DNA from: JAVKDP01 sp040222185
Lineage (GTDB): Bacteria > Bacteroidota > Rhodothermia > Balneolales > Balneolaceae
Reading direction: 5' to 3'
NCBI GenBank assembly: GCA_040222185.1
Contig: JAVKDP010000034.1
Span: 41,008 to 105,007, forward strand
Length of the DNA: 64,000 nucleotides
In this document: one piece after another, positions 16,917-25,315 of the stretch
Layout of the letters: each line of letters starts with the position of its first letter
Numbering within the stretch: position 1 is the stretch's first letter
The notes under the pieces: generated by a model
The model's input: the letters and a program-made list of their open reading frames with translations, nothing else
What the model was told of the DNA's origin: nothing
The model's database searches: none
Made by a program: the position numbers and the translations under genes

Positions 16917-19900
16917 ATGAGTGTACCGTTAAGAAGGTTAGAGCAACCGCTTGTCATAGAAATTGAACAACGCAAAGTACGGAGTTTATATAAGTGGCTC
17001 TCAAAAATTACAGGCTTAGAAGCGTGTTGGATAGAGGGAATAGGAGAGGAAGCAAGACCACTTTGGGCTTCAATAAAGAGGGTAGCTAAGGGTGTTCTAT
17101 TGCTTCGAAGTAAACAGTTGTTTGCAGGATCAACGCTCGCGCTCGGATTGTTAATTACGCCGTCAGTTGCGTTAGCGCAAACCAGTATAGATATTAGTTC
17201 CACATTAACCGGTACTCCTCATGGCTTTGTACTAAATGGTATTGATGCAAGCGATCAATCTGGTCAATCCTTGGCTGCCGGGGATATCAATGGAGACGGG
17301 ATAACGGATGTAATTATAAGTGCGCCCAGTGCTGATCCGAATGGTTCTGCTTCTGGTGAAACGTATGTGATTTTTGGCAGTAGCAGTTTTTCTTCTTCTC
17401 TAGAATTATCATCTCTAAATGGAACTAATGGCTTTGTTCTTAATGGGGAAAATGTAAATGATAATAGTGGTGGTTCTATTGCAGTGGGAGATATCAATGG
17501 GGACAACTTAGACGATGTTATTATTGGAGCTAAACGGGCCGCCCCATCCAATGGAAGTGGAGGGAGTTTTAGTGATGGGGGTAAAATTTATGTAGTATAT
17601 GGAAAAACTACGGCATTCGATTCTTCCATCAATCTTTCTTCATTGAATGGAACATCCGGATTTATTTTTAATGGTAGCTCGAGTAATGACTACACTGGAA
17701 GGACCGTTGTCAGTGGAGATATTAATGGTGATGGTTTTGACGATATTATCACGTCAGCTGGGGCTGCATATTATAGTACTGAAAAAGTTGAAGTACTTTT
17801 TGGTGCGAATAATCTATCGTCTTCAATAAATGCCTCTTCCTTAAATGGGACAACGGGTTTTATTTTCAATAGGATAAATGATTATGACTTTTTAGGTTAT
17901 GAACAGGGTCTGGCTACTGGCGATGTTAACGGAGACGGGATTGATGACCTGATTATTGGGGCTTCTGGAGGTGATCCAGAAGGAGATACTGATGCTGGAG
18001 AGACCTATGTGATTTTTGGGAAAACTACAGCTTTCTCTTCGGCTATTGATATTTCAGCTGTAATAGACGGTACAAATGGCTTTATTATTAATGGAATTGA
18101 TGCTAATGACTTTAGTGGGGAATCGGCATTTGCAGGAGATGTTAATGGTGATGGGATCAAAGACGTAATCATTGGAGCTACTTCTGCTGATCCGAATGGT
18201 TCTGCTTCTGGTGAAACGTATGTTTTGTTTGGTAGTAGTAGTTTTGAGTCTTCCATAGAGTTATCCTCCTTAAACGGTACTACAGGATTTGTACTCAACG
18301 GTATTAGTGCCAATGATGAAAGCGGTCAATCATTCTCCGTAAATGATATTAACCACGATGGAACGAAAGATCTTATCGTAGGCGCGGATAGAGTTAATAC
18401 GAACACTGATGATGAAGGCCAAGTATACGTAGTTTTTGGCAGCAGCAGCTACGCATCCTCAATCGAACTTTCTTCTTTAAATGGAACTAACGGATTTGCG
18501 ATCAACGGTACAGATGCTAATGATTATATTGGTCAGACTATAGCTACAGGCGATATTAATGGAGATGGGAGCATTGACATTATTATTAGTGCTACACATG
18601 GTGATCCAAATGGTAGTAATTCTGGGGAGACATACGTATTCACACGCCCTATTTTAAATCAGAGTATTACGGGGAATGAGGGCTTTAGAATGCTCAGCAC
18701 CCCTGGTAATGGAACTCTATACGATGAACTTCTCTCAGACTTCTGGATACAAGGATTAGCAGATGGAGATGGAGACACGGACTTTGGAACAGGAAATGTA
18801 TATGTATGGGATGGAGAAAGCCAGATATGGTCTAGCCCTAGTAATTTGAGTAATAGAAACTCAAGCGCGGGACAAGGCTTCCTAATGTATGTATTCAGTG
18901 ACGATAATGGACCAGGTACGGCCGGCGATGCTGGTTTTCCCAAAAACCTCACCACACTAAATTTTGATAGCGATGTTTCCTTCAATTCGGGAACGATAAA
19001 TGCTGTTGACGGGGTGGGTGATGGGGATTTTATTCTTGCAGGGAACCCATACCTGTTTCCTATTGATTGGGACGAGCTTACTAAAACCAATCTTTCCAAT
19101 ACCGTATATGTTTTTGACGATGCCAATTCCGTGTTCCAAAGCTGGAATGGGAGTGTAGGTAATGTGGCGAATGGCGAAATAGGTACGTTCCAGGGATTCT
19201 TTATTGAAGGAAGTGGAGGAAGCGGCTCATTAACCATAGAGCCAGCCGATACCGTTTCAACAAGCGTTAGTCTGCTAAAACGTGCTGACCCCGAGCCAAA
19301 GGCACTTAAGGTTCATGCAGAAGCAGGAGGCTTGAAAACCGATGCCTGGCTGAGTTTCCAGGAAGGTGGAGAGATATCCCGAGACGATTTCGATGGACTG
19401 GCGTTGACCCCATTGAGTGCTACCTATCTGAGATTAGCAACAGTAATAGATACAGAGGAAACCTTAAGTATTAACGCGCTTCCTATAGACCAGGTAGACG
19501 AGGTTATTTTTCCATTAGAAGTGAGTGGAGTATTAAACGAGCATGTAGCTACCCTTTCGTTTGAGGGTCTTGACAAGTTCGAGGACTGGTCAATTGTAAT
19601 AAGAGACAATGAAACAGAAGAAGAATATCCTCTGGAGGAGGGAAAAAGTATAGAGCTTGAGATTGATAAAGCAAGTGCTAAAGCAATTACTCAACCCAAA
19701 CTTCCAACACCCATCGAGGTAAAAGCTAAAACAAGCAGCATTCGCTACCAACTAATCATGAAACCAGGGGTAAGTGTTCATACGGAACAACCCAGACCAA
19801 ACCTGCCGGAGCACATCTTACTCGAGCAGAACTATCCGAACCCCTTCAATCCAAACACTAGGATTCTGTTTGAGGTGCCTCGCGCAGGACTTGTTACCCT

Positions 19901-20072
19901 GGAAGTCTTCAACCTGTTAGGTCAGAGGGTCGCCGAACTGGTTAACGAACAAAAAGCCATTGGAAGGTATGAAGTGAACTTTAATGCAAGCTCGCTTTCC
20001 AGTGGAGTTTATGTGTACAAACTAAACACCGGCGGACAGCAATTAACAAGAAAAATGACTCTAATTAAGTAA
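16917..20072 (+). CDS. Secreted seven-blade FG-GAP protein with type IX secretion tail
   Basis: A 1051-residue protein. An unusual charged leader of about 60 residues precedes a classic signal segment (RSKQLFAGSTLALGLLITPSVALAQ, cleavage near 87); a TTG at 17100 could alternatively start right at that segment. Seven integrin-alpha-like FG-GAP blades follow (about 90-580), each with a calcium loop such as GDINGDGITDVIISA, rich in Ser, Asn and Gly. A central region (about 585-800) is followed by a C-terminal type A sorting domain (LEQNYPNPFNPNTRI to KMTLIK). It should pass the outer membrane by the type IX system and be surface-attached. It heads a cluster with a PID-CTERM peptide, a SPINDLY-type glycosyltransferase and a TIGR03032 protein. 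Confidence 0.9.
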   Translation: MSVPLRRLEQPLVIEIEQRKVRSLYKWLSKITGLEACWIEGIGEEARPLWASIKRVAKGVLLLRSKQLFAGSTLALGLLITPSVALAQTSIDISSTLTGTPHGFVLNGIDASDQSGQSLAAGDINGDGITDVIISAPSADPNGSASGETYVIFGSSSFSSSLELSSLNGTNGFVLNGENVNDNSGGSIAVGDINGDNLDDVIIGAKRAAPSNGSGGSFSDGGKIYVVYGKTTAFDSSINLSSLNGTSGFIFNGSSSNDYTGRTVVSGDINGDGFDDIITSAGAAYYSTEKVEVLFGANNLSSSINASSLNGTTGFIFNRINDYDFLGYEQGLATGDVNGDGIDDLIIGASGGDPEGDTDAGETYVIFGKTTAFSSAIDISAVIDGTNGFIINGIDANDFSGESAFAGDVNGDGIKDVIIGATSADPNGSASGETYVLFGSSSFESSIELSSLNGTTGFVLNGISANDESGQSFSVNDINHDGTKDLIVGADRVNTNTDDEGQVYVVFGSSSYASSIELSSLNGTNGFAINGTDANDYIGQTIATGDINGDGSIDIIISATHGDPNGSNSGETYVFTRPILNQSITGNEGFRMLSTPGNGTLYDELLSDFWIQGLADGDGDTDFGTGNVYVWDGESQIWSSPSNLSNRNSSAGQGFLMYVFSDDNGPGTAGDAGFPKNLTTLNFDSDVSFNSGTINAVDGVGDGDFILAGNPYLFPIDWDELTKTNLSNTVYVFDDANSVFQSWNGSVGNVANGEIGTFQGFFIEGSGGSGSLTIEPADTVSTSVSLLKRADPEPKALKVHAEAGGLKTDAWLSFQEGGEISRDDFDGLALTPLSATYLRLATVIDTEETLSINALPIDQVDEVIFPLEVSGVLNEHVATLSFEGLDKFEDWSIVIRDNETEEEYPLEEGKSIELEIDKASAKAITQPKLPTPIEVKAKTSSIRYQLIMKPGVSVHTEQPRPNLPEHILLEQNYPNPFNPNTRILFEVPRAGLVTLEVFNLLGQRVAELVNEQKAIGRYEVNFNASSLSSGVYVYKLNTGGQQLTRKMTLIK

Positions 20073-20094
20073 TTCATAACTCAACAGTTAAAAA

Positions 20095-20289
20095 ATGATT
20101 TTCATGAAACCAATAATTCAGTTCTTGCTTACTCTCACTATTTTAGTAATAACAACAACAGTAGTTTTAGCTCAACCCGGCCTTCCTTCTGCCCCATCAC
20201 AAGCCCCGATTGATGGTGGGCTTGGGTTACTAGCAGCAGCAGGTGGCGCATATGCCTGGAAAAAGCTAAGAGATAAGAAAGGAGAGTAA
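20095..20289 (+). CDS. PID-CTERM sorting-domain peptide
   Basis: A 64-residue exported peptide: a signal sequence ending VLAQ (about residues 9-27), a short Pro/Ala/Ser stretch, then APIDGGLGLLAAAGGAYAWKK and a basic tail. The PID motif followed by a hydrophobic helix and basic end is the signature of the PID-CTERM protein-sorting family of Bacteroidota, whose processing enzyme is not settled to my knowledge. An ATG at 20104 is an equally good start. Almost nothing besides the sorting signal is present, so the mature peptide would be very short. It lies 22 bases after the FG-GAP gene. Confidence 0.8.
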   Translation: MIFMKPIIQFLLTLTILVITTTVVLAQPGLPSAPSQAPIDGGLGLLAAAGGAYAWKKLRDKKGE

Positions 20290-20356
20290 CTTTTTGATAC
20301 GAGCCTCAATCGTTTTGGTACAGGTTACTTTTATGCAGCAGATGCACAATTAGTTT

Positions 20357-22312
20357 ATGAACCAACACCAGGAAGTTTTTAAAAAAGCCATTACTCTGCA
20401 CCAACGTGGAGAACTGGTTAATGCGGAAGCTCTATACAACCATGTTCTCTCTACGAACCCGGGTCATGTAGATAGCCTGGTCAATCTCGCGGCTATTGTC
20501 TATAATCGTGACCCACAAGGGGCATTGAATCTCCTCAGAAAAGCCCGAAAGGTTTCTCCTAACTCTCCATCGGTGCATTTCAACCTGGGAAACCTGTTAC
20601 AACGGCATGGCTTCATTCAAAAAGCATTAAACGAGTTTCGGGAAGTGATTCGATTAGACCCGGGAAATGCGGAGGCCTATTTTAGATTAGGTGTACTTCT
20701 TTCGGAAACAGGGAAACTCGAGGATGCTATTTTTTGCTACAAAAAAGCCTTTAATCTCAAACCTGGTGACGTACGGGTAGTTAATAATCTAACAGACCTC
20801 TATCATCGGTTAAAACGTTTTGAAGAAGCAGAAGAAATGGCCCTTAAAACCCTTGAGCTTGCCCCGGACCTTACGGAGGCTCATGGAAACCTGGGAAATG
20901 TATATAAAGGCCAGGGAAATTATGCTAAAGCAGAGTTCCATTTTAAAAAGGCATTGGAGCTTCAGCCTCAAAACGCGAAGCTTTTATATCATTTAGGAGC
21001 CACACTTCTTTTTAGCAATCGTCATAAAGAAGCTTCAGAATATCTTAGAAAGGCCATCGAGTCTGACCCAGGATTTCATCAGGCTCACTCTAGCTTGGTG
21101 TACGCGTTGAACTATTTGGAAGAGGTTTCTCAACAAGATATTTATGAGGCACATGTACTTTGGGGAGAAAAGCAAAGCAAAGGAATTAAAGATGCTGGCT
21201 GGAGCTGGATAGATCGTAACCCAAACAAAAAAATTAGGGTTGGATTCATGTCACCAGATTTTAAAGCTCATGTAGTAGCTTTATTCATCCAACAACTTTT
21301 CAAAAACTATGATAAATCCGAGTTCGAGTTTTATGGGTATGCCGAAGTAGAAAAACCAGACGGCTTCACATCCTCTTTTATGAGTTTGCTGGATGGATGG
21401 CGATCAACCATTGGGGTAAATGATGAGCAAGTATATCAGACCATTAGAAATGATAAGATTGATATCCTGATTGATCTTGCAGGGCATAGTGCCGGAAACA
21501 GGCTTAAAGTATTTACAATGAAACCAGCGCCTATTCAGGCTTCTTATCTTGGATACATTAATACAACTGGTGTACAGGAGATTGATTATAGGTTTGAAGA
21601 TACCTGGGTCAGTCCTGAAGGGGCTCAACAATTTTACTCTGAGAAGCTGGTTTTTTTACCAAATAGTTTTACTTGTTATAAGCCAATAAGCCCCTGTCCA
21701 GAGGTTTCAGAAACACCAGCTCTTAAAAATGGATATATCACTTTCGGTTGTTTTAATAATACCAATAAATTAACCCCGGGCACTATCCGGCTATGGGCTC
21801 AATTACTGGCAAAACTTCCAACTGCAAAGTTATTACTTAAATCTTCTCATTTAAATGATAAAGGTACTATTGAACGGTTCAGGGATCAATTCCTGGAGCA
21901 TGAGGTAAATAATGAGCAACTATTGTTTGAAGGCTCCAGTGAAATTTACCAGTATCTGGAGGCATATTCTAAAGTGGATATCGCGTTAGACCCCTTTCCT
22001 CATAATGGGGGAACTACTTCTCACGATACGATTTGGATGGGTGTTCCAATGGTTAGTTTAGAAGGAGATCGATATGTGAGCCGATTTGGAGTATCAATTC
22101 TGAATAACCTGGGACGTCCGGAATGGATTGCTTCCAATAAAAAAGAATACATTAACAAGGTGATAGGTTTGGCTTCTGATACTGATTTATTGAATACTAT
22201 CAGACTTGGACTACGTGAAAAAATGAAGGCTTCACCCCTTTGTGACGGAGTAACATTTTCAAGGAATTTTGAACATACTCTTCGGTCACTTTGGAAGGAA
22301 TTCTGTAAATAA
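20357..22312 (+). CDS. TPR and SPINDLY-type O-GlcNAc transferase (GT41)
   Basis: A 651-residue cytoplasmic protein. Residues 1 to about 250 are tandem tetratricopeptide repeats (LDPGNAEAYFRLGVLLSETGK, LAPDLTEAHGNLGNVYKGQG). Residues about 285-650 match the GT41 catalytic region: RVGFMSPDFKAHVVA, DILIDLAGHSAGNRL, MKPAPIQASYLGYINTTG, YITFGCFNNTNKLTPGTIRLW and LDPFPHNGGTTSHDTIWMGVP. The family adds GlcNAc (OGT) or fucose (SPY) to Ser/Thr of proteins, the TPRs selecting substrates. Candidate substrates are the neighbouring Ser-rich FG-GAP protein or the TIGR03032 protein; this is inference. It starts 67 bases after the PID-CTERM gene and 8 bases before the next gene. Confidence 0.9.
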   Translation: MNQHQEVFKKAITLHQRGELVNAEALYNHVLSTNPGHVDSLVNLAAIVYNRDPQGALNLLRKARKVSPNSPSVHFNLGNLLQRHGFIQKALNEFREVIRLDPGNAEAYFRLGVLLSETGKLEDAIFCYKKAFNLKPGDVRVVNNLTDLYHRLKRFEEAEEMALKTLELAPDLTEAHGNLGNVYKGQGNYAKAEFHFKKALELQPQNAKLLYHLGATLLFSNRHKEASEYLRKAIESDPGFHQAHSSLVYALNYLEEVSQQDIYEAHVLWGEKQSKGIKDAGWSWIDRNPNKKIRVGFMSPDFKAHVVALFIQQLFKNYDKSEFEFYGYAEVEKPDGFTSSFMSLLDGWRSTIGVNDEQVYQTIRNDKIDILIDLAGHSAGNRLKVFTMKPAPIQASYLGYINTTGVQEIDYRFEDTWVSPEGAQQFYSEKLVFLPNSFTCYKPISPCPEVSETPALKNGYITFGCFNNTNKLTPGTIRLWAQLLAKLPTAKLLLKSSHLNDKGTIERFRDQFLEHEVNNEQLLFEGSSEIYQYLEAYSKVDIALDPFPHNGGTTSHDTIWMGVPMVSLEGDRYVSRFGVSILNNLGRPEWIASNKKEYINKVIGLASDTDLLNTIRLGLREKMKASPLCDGVTFSRNFEHTLRSLWKEFCK

Positions 22313-22320
22313 CAAACACC

Positions 22321-23382
22321 ATGAACCAACCTACAAACCCACAAAAACCTCAACTCGAAATCTCCGGGTCGCGCCAGGTTACTTCCTGGATGGCTGAGCA
22401 TCGTGTAAGCCTTGGATTTTCTACCTACCAAACAGGGAAGATGTTTTTAATAGGGCTACAGCCCGATGGAAGAATGTCTATTTTTGAACGAACATTTAAC
22501 AGGGCTATGGGAATGTGGGCTAGTGAACAAACACTGTATTTAAGTTCTCTATATCAGTTGTGGCGATTCGAAAATGTAGTGCCTGCTGGTCAAAATCATC
22601 AGGGCTATGATAAGATGTATGTACCAACAGTAGGATATAACACTGCTGATATTGACATCCACGATGTGGTAGAAGATAAAAACGGAGATATTCTTTTTGT
22701 AAACACATTATTTGGGTGCCTTGCCAAACCAAGCGTAACACATAGTTTTGAGCCCGTTTGGAAGCCTCCATTTATCTCAAAGCTGGCCGCAGAGGATAGA
22801 TGCCATATGAACGGATTGGCAATGAAAGATGGGAGTCCTAAATATGTGAGTATTGTAGGAAAGTCAGATGTAGCTGACGGCTGGAGAGATCATCGTCAAA
22901 GTGGCGGGTTGATCATGGACGTCGAAACCAACGAAATCGTAGCTACGGGAATGAGTATGCCCCACTCTCCCCGATGGTATAATGAAACTCTGTATGTATT
23001 GAACTCGGGAACCGGTGAGTTTGGAAAGATTAACTTTGATAGTGGTTTATTTGAACCGATCTCTTTCTGCCCGGGGTATCTAAGGGGAATGGCCTTTCAT
23101 GGAAACTATGCTATTGTGGGTACCTCAAAAAGCAGGGAGAATAAAACATTTTCCGGATTAGACCTTGATGGTAAGTTGACCGAAAAAGGAACCGGAGCCA
23201 AGTGCATGTTGCACATAATCGATTTAACTACTGGAGATATTGTACACTGGATTAAAATGGAGGGTATTGTCCAGGAATTATATGATGTAGTAGCCATTCC
23301 TAATGTGGTACGTCCTATGGCTATCGGCTTTAAGACGGATGAGATTCGAAGGATAATTAATGTTCCAGATATAAGCTTTTAA
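22321..23382 (+). CDS. TIGR03032-family protein (DUF4915-like propeller)
   Basis: A 353-residue soluble protein with no signal peptide. It matches the TIGR03032 family: LEISGSRQVTSWMAEHRVSLGFSTYQTGK near the start, then NTADIDIHDVVEDKNGDILFVNTLFGCLA, EDRCHMNGLAM, SPRWYNETLYVLNSGTGEFG and CPGYLRGMAFHGNYAIVG. The fold is probably a six- or seven-blade propeller. The molecular role is unknown. It lies 8 bases behind the SPINDLY-type transferase, so the two are very likely co-transcribed and may form a modification complex or enzyme-substrate pair (inference). Confidence 0.85.
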   Translation: MNQPTNPQKPQLEISGSRQVTSWMAEHRVSLGFSTYQTGKMFLIGLQPDGRMSIFERTFNRAMGMWASEQTLYLSSLYQLWRFENVVPAGQNHQGYDKMYVPTVGYNTADIDIHDVVEDKNGDILFVNTLFGCLAKPSVTHSFEPVWKPPFISKLAAEDRCHMNGLAMKDGSPKYVSIVGKSDVADGWRDHRQSGGLIMDVETNEIVATGMSMPHSPRWYNETLYVLNSGTGEFGKINFDSGLFEPISFCPGYLRGMAFHGNYAIVGTSKSRENKTFSGLDLDGKLTEKGTGAKCMLHIIDLTTGDIVHWIKMEGIVQELYDVVAIPNVVRPMAIGFKTDEIRRIINVPDISF

Positions 23383-23458
23383 GCCATAAAACTATAACTG
23401 AACTCTGCTTTGTCATATCAAGTGTAGCGAGAAGTTGTAGGTAGAAGACCTTTTTAGA

Positions 23459-23481
23459 TTCCTGCCTTCGCAGGAATGATC
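23459..23481. repeat. REP-like hairpin, copy 1
   Basis: TTCCTGC (23459-23465), loop CTTC, GCAGGAA (23470-23476), followed by TGATCC. The unit is preceded by TTAGA, as in copy 2. It is a short 7-bp stem element of the kind scattered between genes in many genomes. Confidence 0.75.
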
Positions 23482-23635
23482 CTGTTTGAGGTTTTTTTAA
23501 CTGTTGTCAAAGCTGCAAGGTCATCTCGCGGCGTATGCCCGAGATCCGGATTAAACATTCTACCTCAGGAATGTTTTTGGTATGATCATGCATCGATCTT
23601 TAAAGCAAGAGTTTTGCTTTTAACTCAGCGTTAGA

Positions 23636-23658
23636 TTCCTGCTTTTGCAGGAATGACA
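23636..23658. repeat. REP-like hairpin, copy 2
   Basis: TTCCTGC (23636-23642), loop TTTT, GCAGGAA (23647-23653), followed by TGACA. It shares the TTAGA-TTCCTGC...GCAGGAA-TGA frame with copy 1, 177 bases away. Confidence 0.75.
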
Positions 23659-23796
23659 AGCTTCTGTACTTAATTCAAAATTTCTTATGCGGCAGTGATT
23701 TTTAATATTCCCCTGGCTCAGTTTCGCCATTTTAAAGTATAGGTAACATTACCTAGATTATACCCTCCTTAACTAAAAAGACTAAATCGTTAAGTG

Positions 23797-25302
23797 ATGA
23801 AGACAGAAAGCAAAACAAACCAGGAGCTTATAGAAGAGAGAAATGCTCAGTTAACAAGCATAATGTCGAATGTTGATGGAATGGTTTACCGTTGCAGAAA
23901 CGATAAAGACTGGACGATGGAGTTTGTGAGTTATGGAGCACTCGAACTCACAGGATATGCTTCTACAGATTTTACCGGTTCAAAGGTTAGCTATGGGGAA
24001 GATCTGATTCATCCTGAGGATGCAGGGCCAGTTTGGGAAACAGTTCAAAACGCCCTGGACAAAAAAGTTTCCTTCGAAGTTGAGTACCGCATAAAACCGA
24101 AAAAAGGAGAGGTTAAGTGGGTTTTTGAACGTGGTAAAGGGGTTTATAATAGGGATGGAGAGCTGGAGTTTTTAGAAGGCTTCATTGAGGATATTACCGA
24201 GATCAAAGAAAATGAAACGCTCTTTCGGTCTTTATTAGAATCTACTCCTGACGCGATGGTGATCGTCGATAAAGAAGGAAATATCAAGATTTCTAACCAA
24301 ATAGCGTCAATACTTTTTGGCTACTCAAAAGAAGAACTTTCTAAAATGAAAGCAGAAGACTTAACTCCTGAACGCTTTCGCGCCAACCACCCGATTTATA
24401 AAAAGTCGTTCATTATAAAACATAATGCTAAAAATATGGGAGGAGGTATTGAGGTAGTAGGCTTGAAGAAGGACGGTACAGAGTTTCCAATCGAGATTAC
24501 TTTCAACCCGATTAACACCAGGAAAGGGCAGTGGGTAGCAGCTGCAATAAGAGATATCACCAAAAAAGTTGAAGCACGTAAAGAGATTGAAGCAAAGAAC
24601 GCCCGGTTAGAGCAGTTGAATTTAAGTAAAGACAGGATCATGTCTACTGTAGTTCATGATCTTAGAAACCCGATCACTTCTATTCAGGGACTTACTGGTA
24701 TCCTTTTAAAGGATTTACCTGATTTAAGTGACGATCAGGAACTGATGCTTAAACTCATTATCGAGGCATGTGAGAAAGGGCAGGCTTTAATCGAAGAGTT
24801 ACTAGAAATAGCCATACTGGAAAGTGATGAATATCATCTAGAAACTAAAGAAACTCATCTTCATCAATATCTTGCCAGCATACTCACTCACTTCAAACAG
24901 AGAGCAGAAGAAAAAGGCGTTAAACTGGAGTTAGATATTCGGAACGAGGAGATTGTAGCAAATATAAACCATGAAAAATTTGCGAGAGTTATAGAAAACC
25001 TTGTCACAAATGCCCTTAAATTTACCGACCAACCGGGCATGGTAAAGGTGGCGAGCTATCAAAACCCCGAAGAAATTGTTATAGAGGTTAAAGATGACGG
25101 GATTGGGATACCGGATAACCTTCAAGAGTATATTTTTGACAAATTCTCCAAGGCCAGGCGTCTCGGCTTAAAAGGAGAAAAAACCACAGGCATAGGGATG
25201 TCGATAGTAAAGCAGATTGTCGACTTACACGAAGGAAAAATCTGGCTTGAAAGTGAAGAAGGCAGCGGAACTACTTTCTATATAAGCCTGCCAGCTAAGT
25301 AG
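23797..25302 (+). CDS. Cytoplasmic two-PAS sensor histidine kinase
   Basis: A 501-residue kinase with no membrane segment. PAS domain 1 spans about residues 20-135 (ending FIEDITEIKENE), PAS 2 about 140-258 (TPDAMVIVDKEGNIKISN to AAIRDITKKVE). A HisKA dimerisation domain follows with the phospho-acceptor H287 in VVHDLRNPITS, then a HATPase domain with N box NLVTNALKF, G1 DDGIGIPDN, F box DKFSKA and G2 GIGMSIVKQ. The ATG at 23797 and a GTG one codon earlier are equivalent. No response regulator gene adjoins it, so it is an orphan sensor. Ligands of the PAS domains are unknown. Confidence 0.92.
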   Translation: MKTESKTNQELIEERNAQLTSIMSNVDGMVYRCRNDKDWTMEFVSYGALELTGYASTDFTGSKVSYGEDLIHPEDAGPVWETVQNALDKKVSFEVEYRIKPKKGEVKWVFERGKGVYNRDGELEFLEGFIEDITEIKENETLFRSLLESTPDAMVIVDKEGNIKISNQIASILFGYSKEELSKMKAEDLTPERFRANHPIYKKSFIIKHNAKNMGGGIEVVGLKKDGTEFPIEITFNPINTRKGQWVAAAIRDITKKVEARKEIEAKNARLEQLNLSKDRIMSTVVHDLRNPITSIQGLTGILLKDLPDLSDDQELMLKLIIEACEKGQALIEELLEIAILESDEYHLETKETHLHQYLASILTHFKQRAEEKGVKLELDIRNEEIVANINHEKFARVIENLVTNALKFTDQPGMVKVASYQNPEEIVIEVKDDGIGIPDNLQEYIFDKFSKARRLGLKGEKTTGIGMSIVKQIVDLHEGKIWLESEEGSGTTFYISLPAK

Positions 25303-25315
25303 AAATGGCCTATTC

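Larger units (their letters stand above)
23383..23793. other. 411-base intergenic region with repeat dyads
   Basis: A non-coding gap between the TIGR03032 gene and the histidine kinase gene. It holds two copies of a TTCCTGC-N4-GCAGGAA hairpin (listed separately) and a third dyad in which ATCTCG (about 23523-23528) pairs with CGAGAT further on, followed by TCC. No open reading frame or RNA gene is recognised. It looks like a landing place for interspersed REP-like elements, followed by the kinase promoter in the last 100 bases. Confidence 0.6.

Noticed and set aside
18659..19237. 192-codon minus-strand frame inside the FG-GAP gene
   Set aside because: It is a shadow of the repetitive sense frame, rich in Ser and Pro with no domain or start context.
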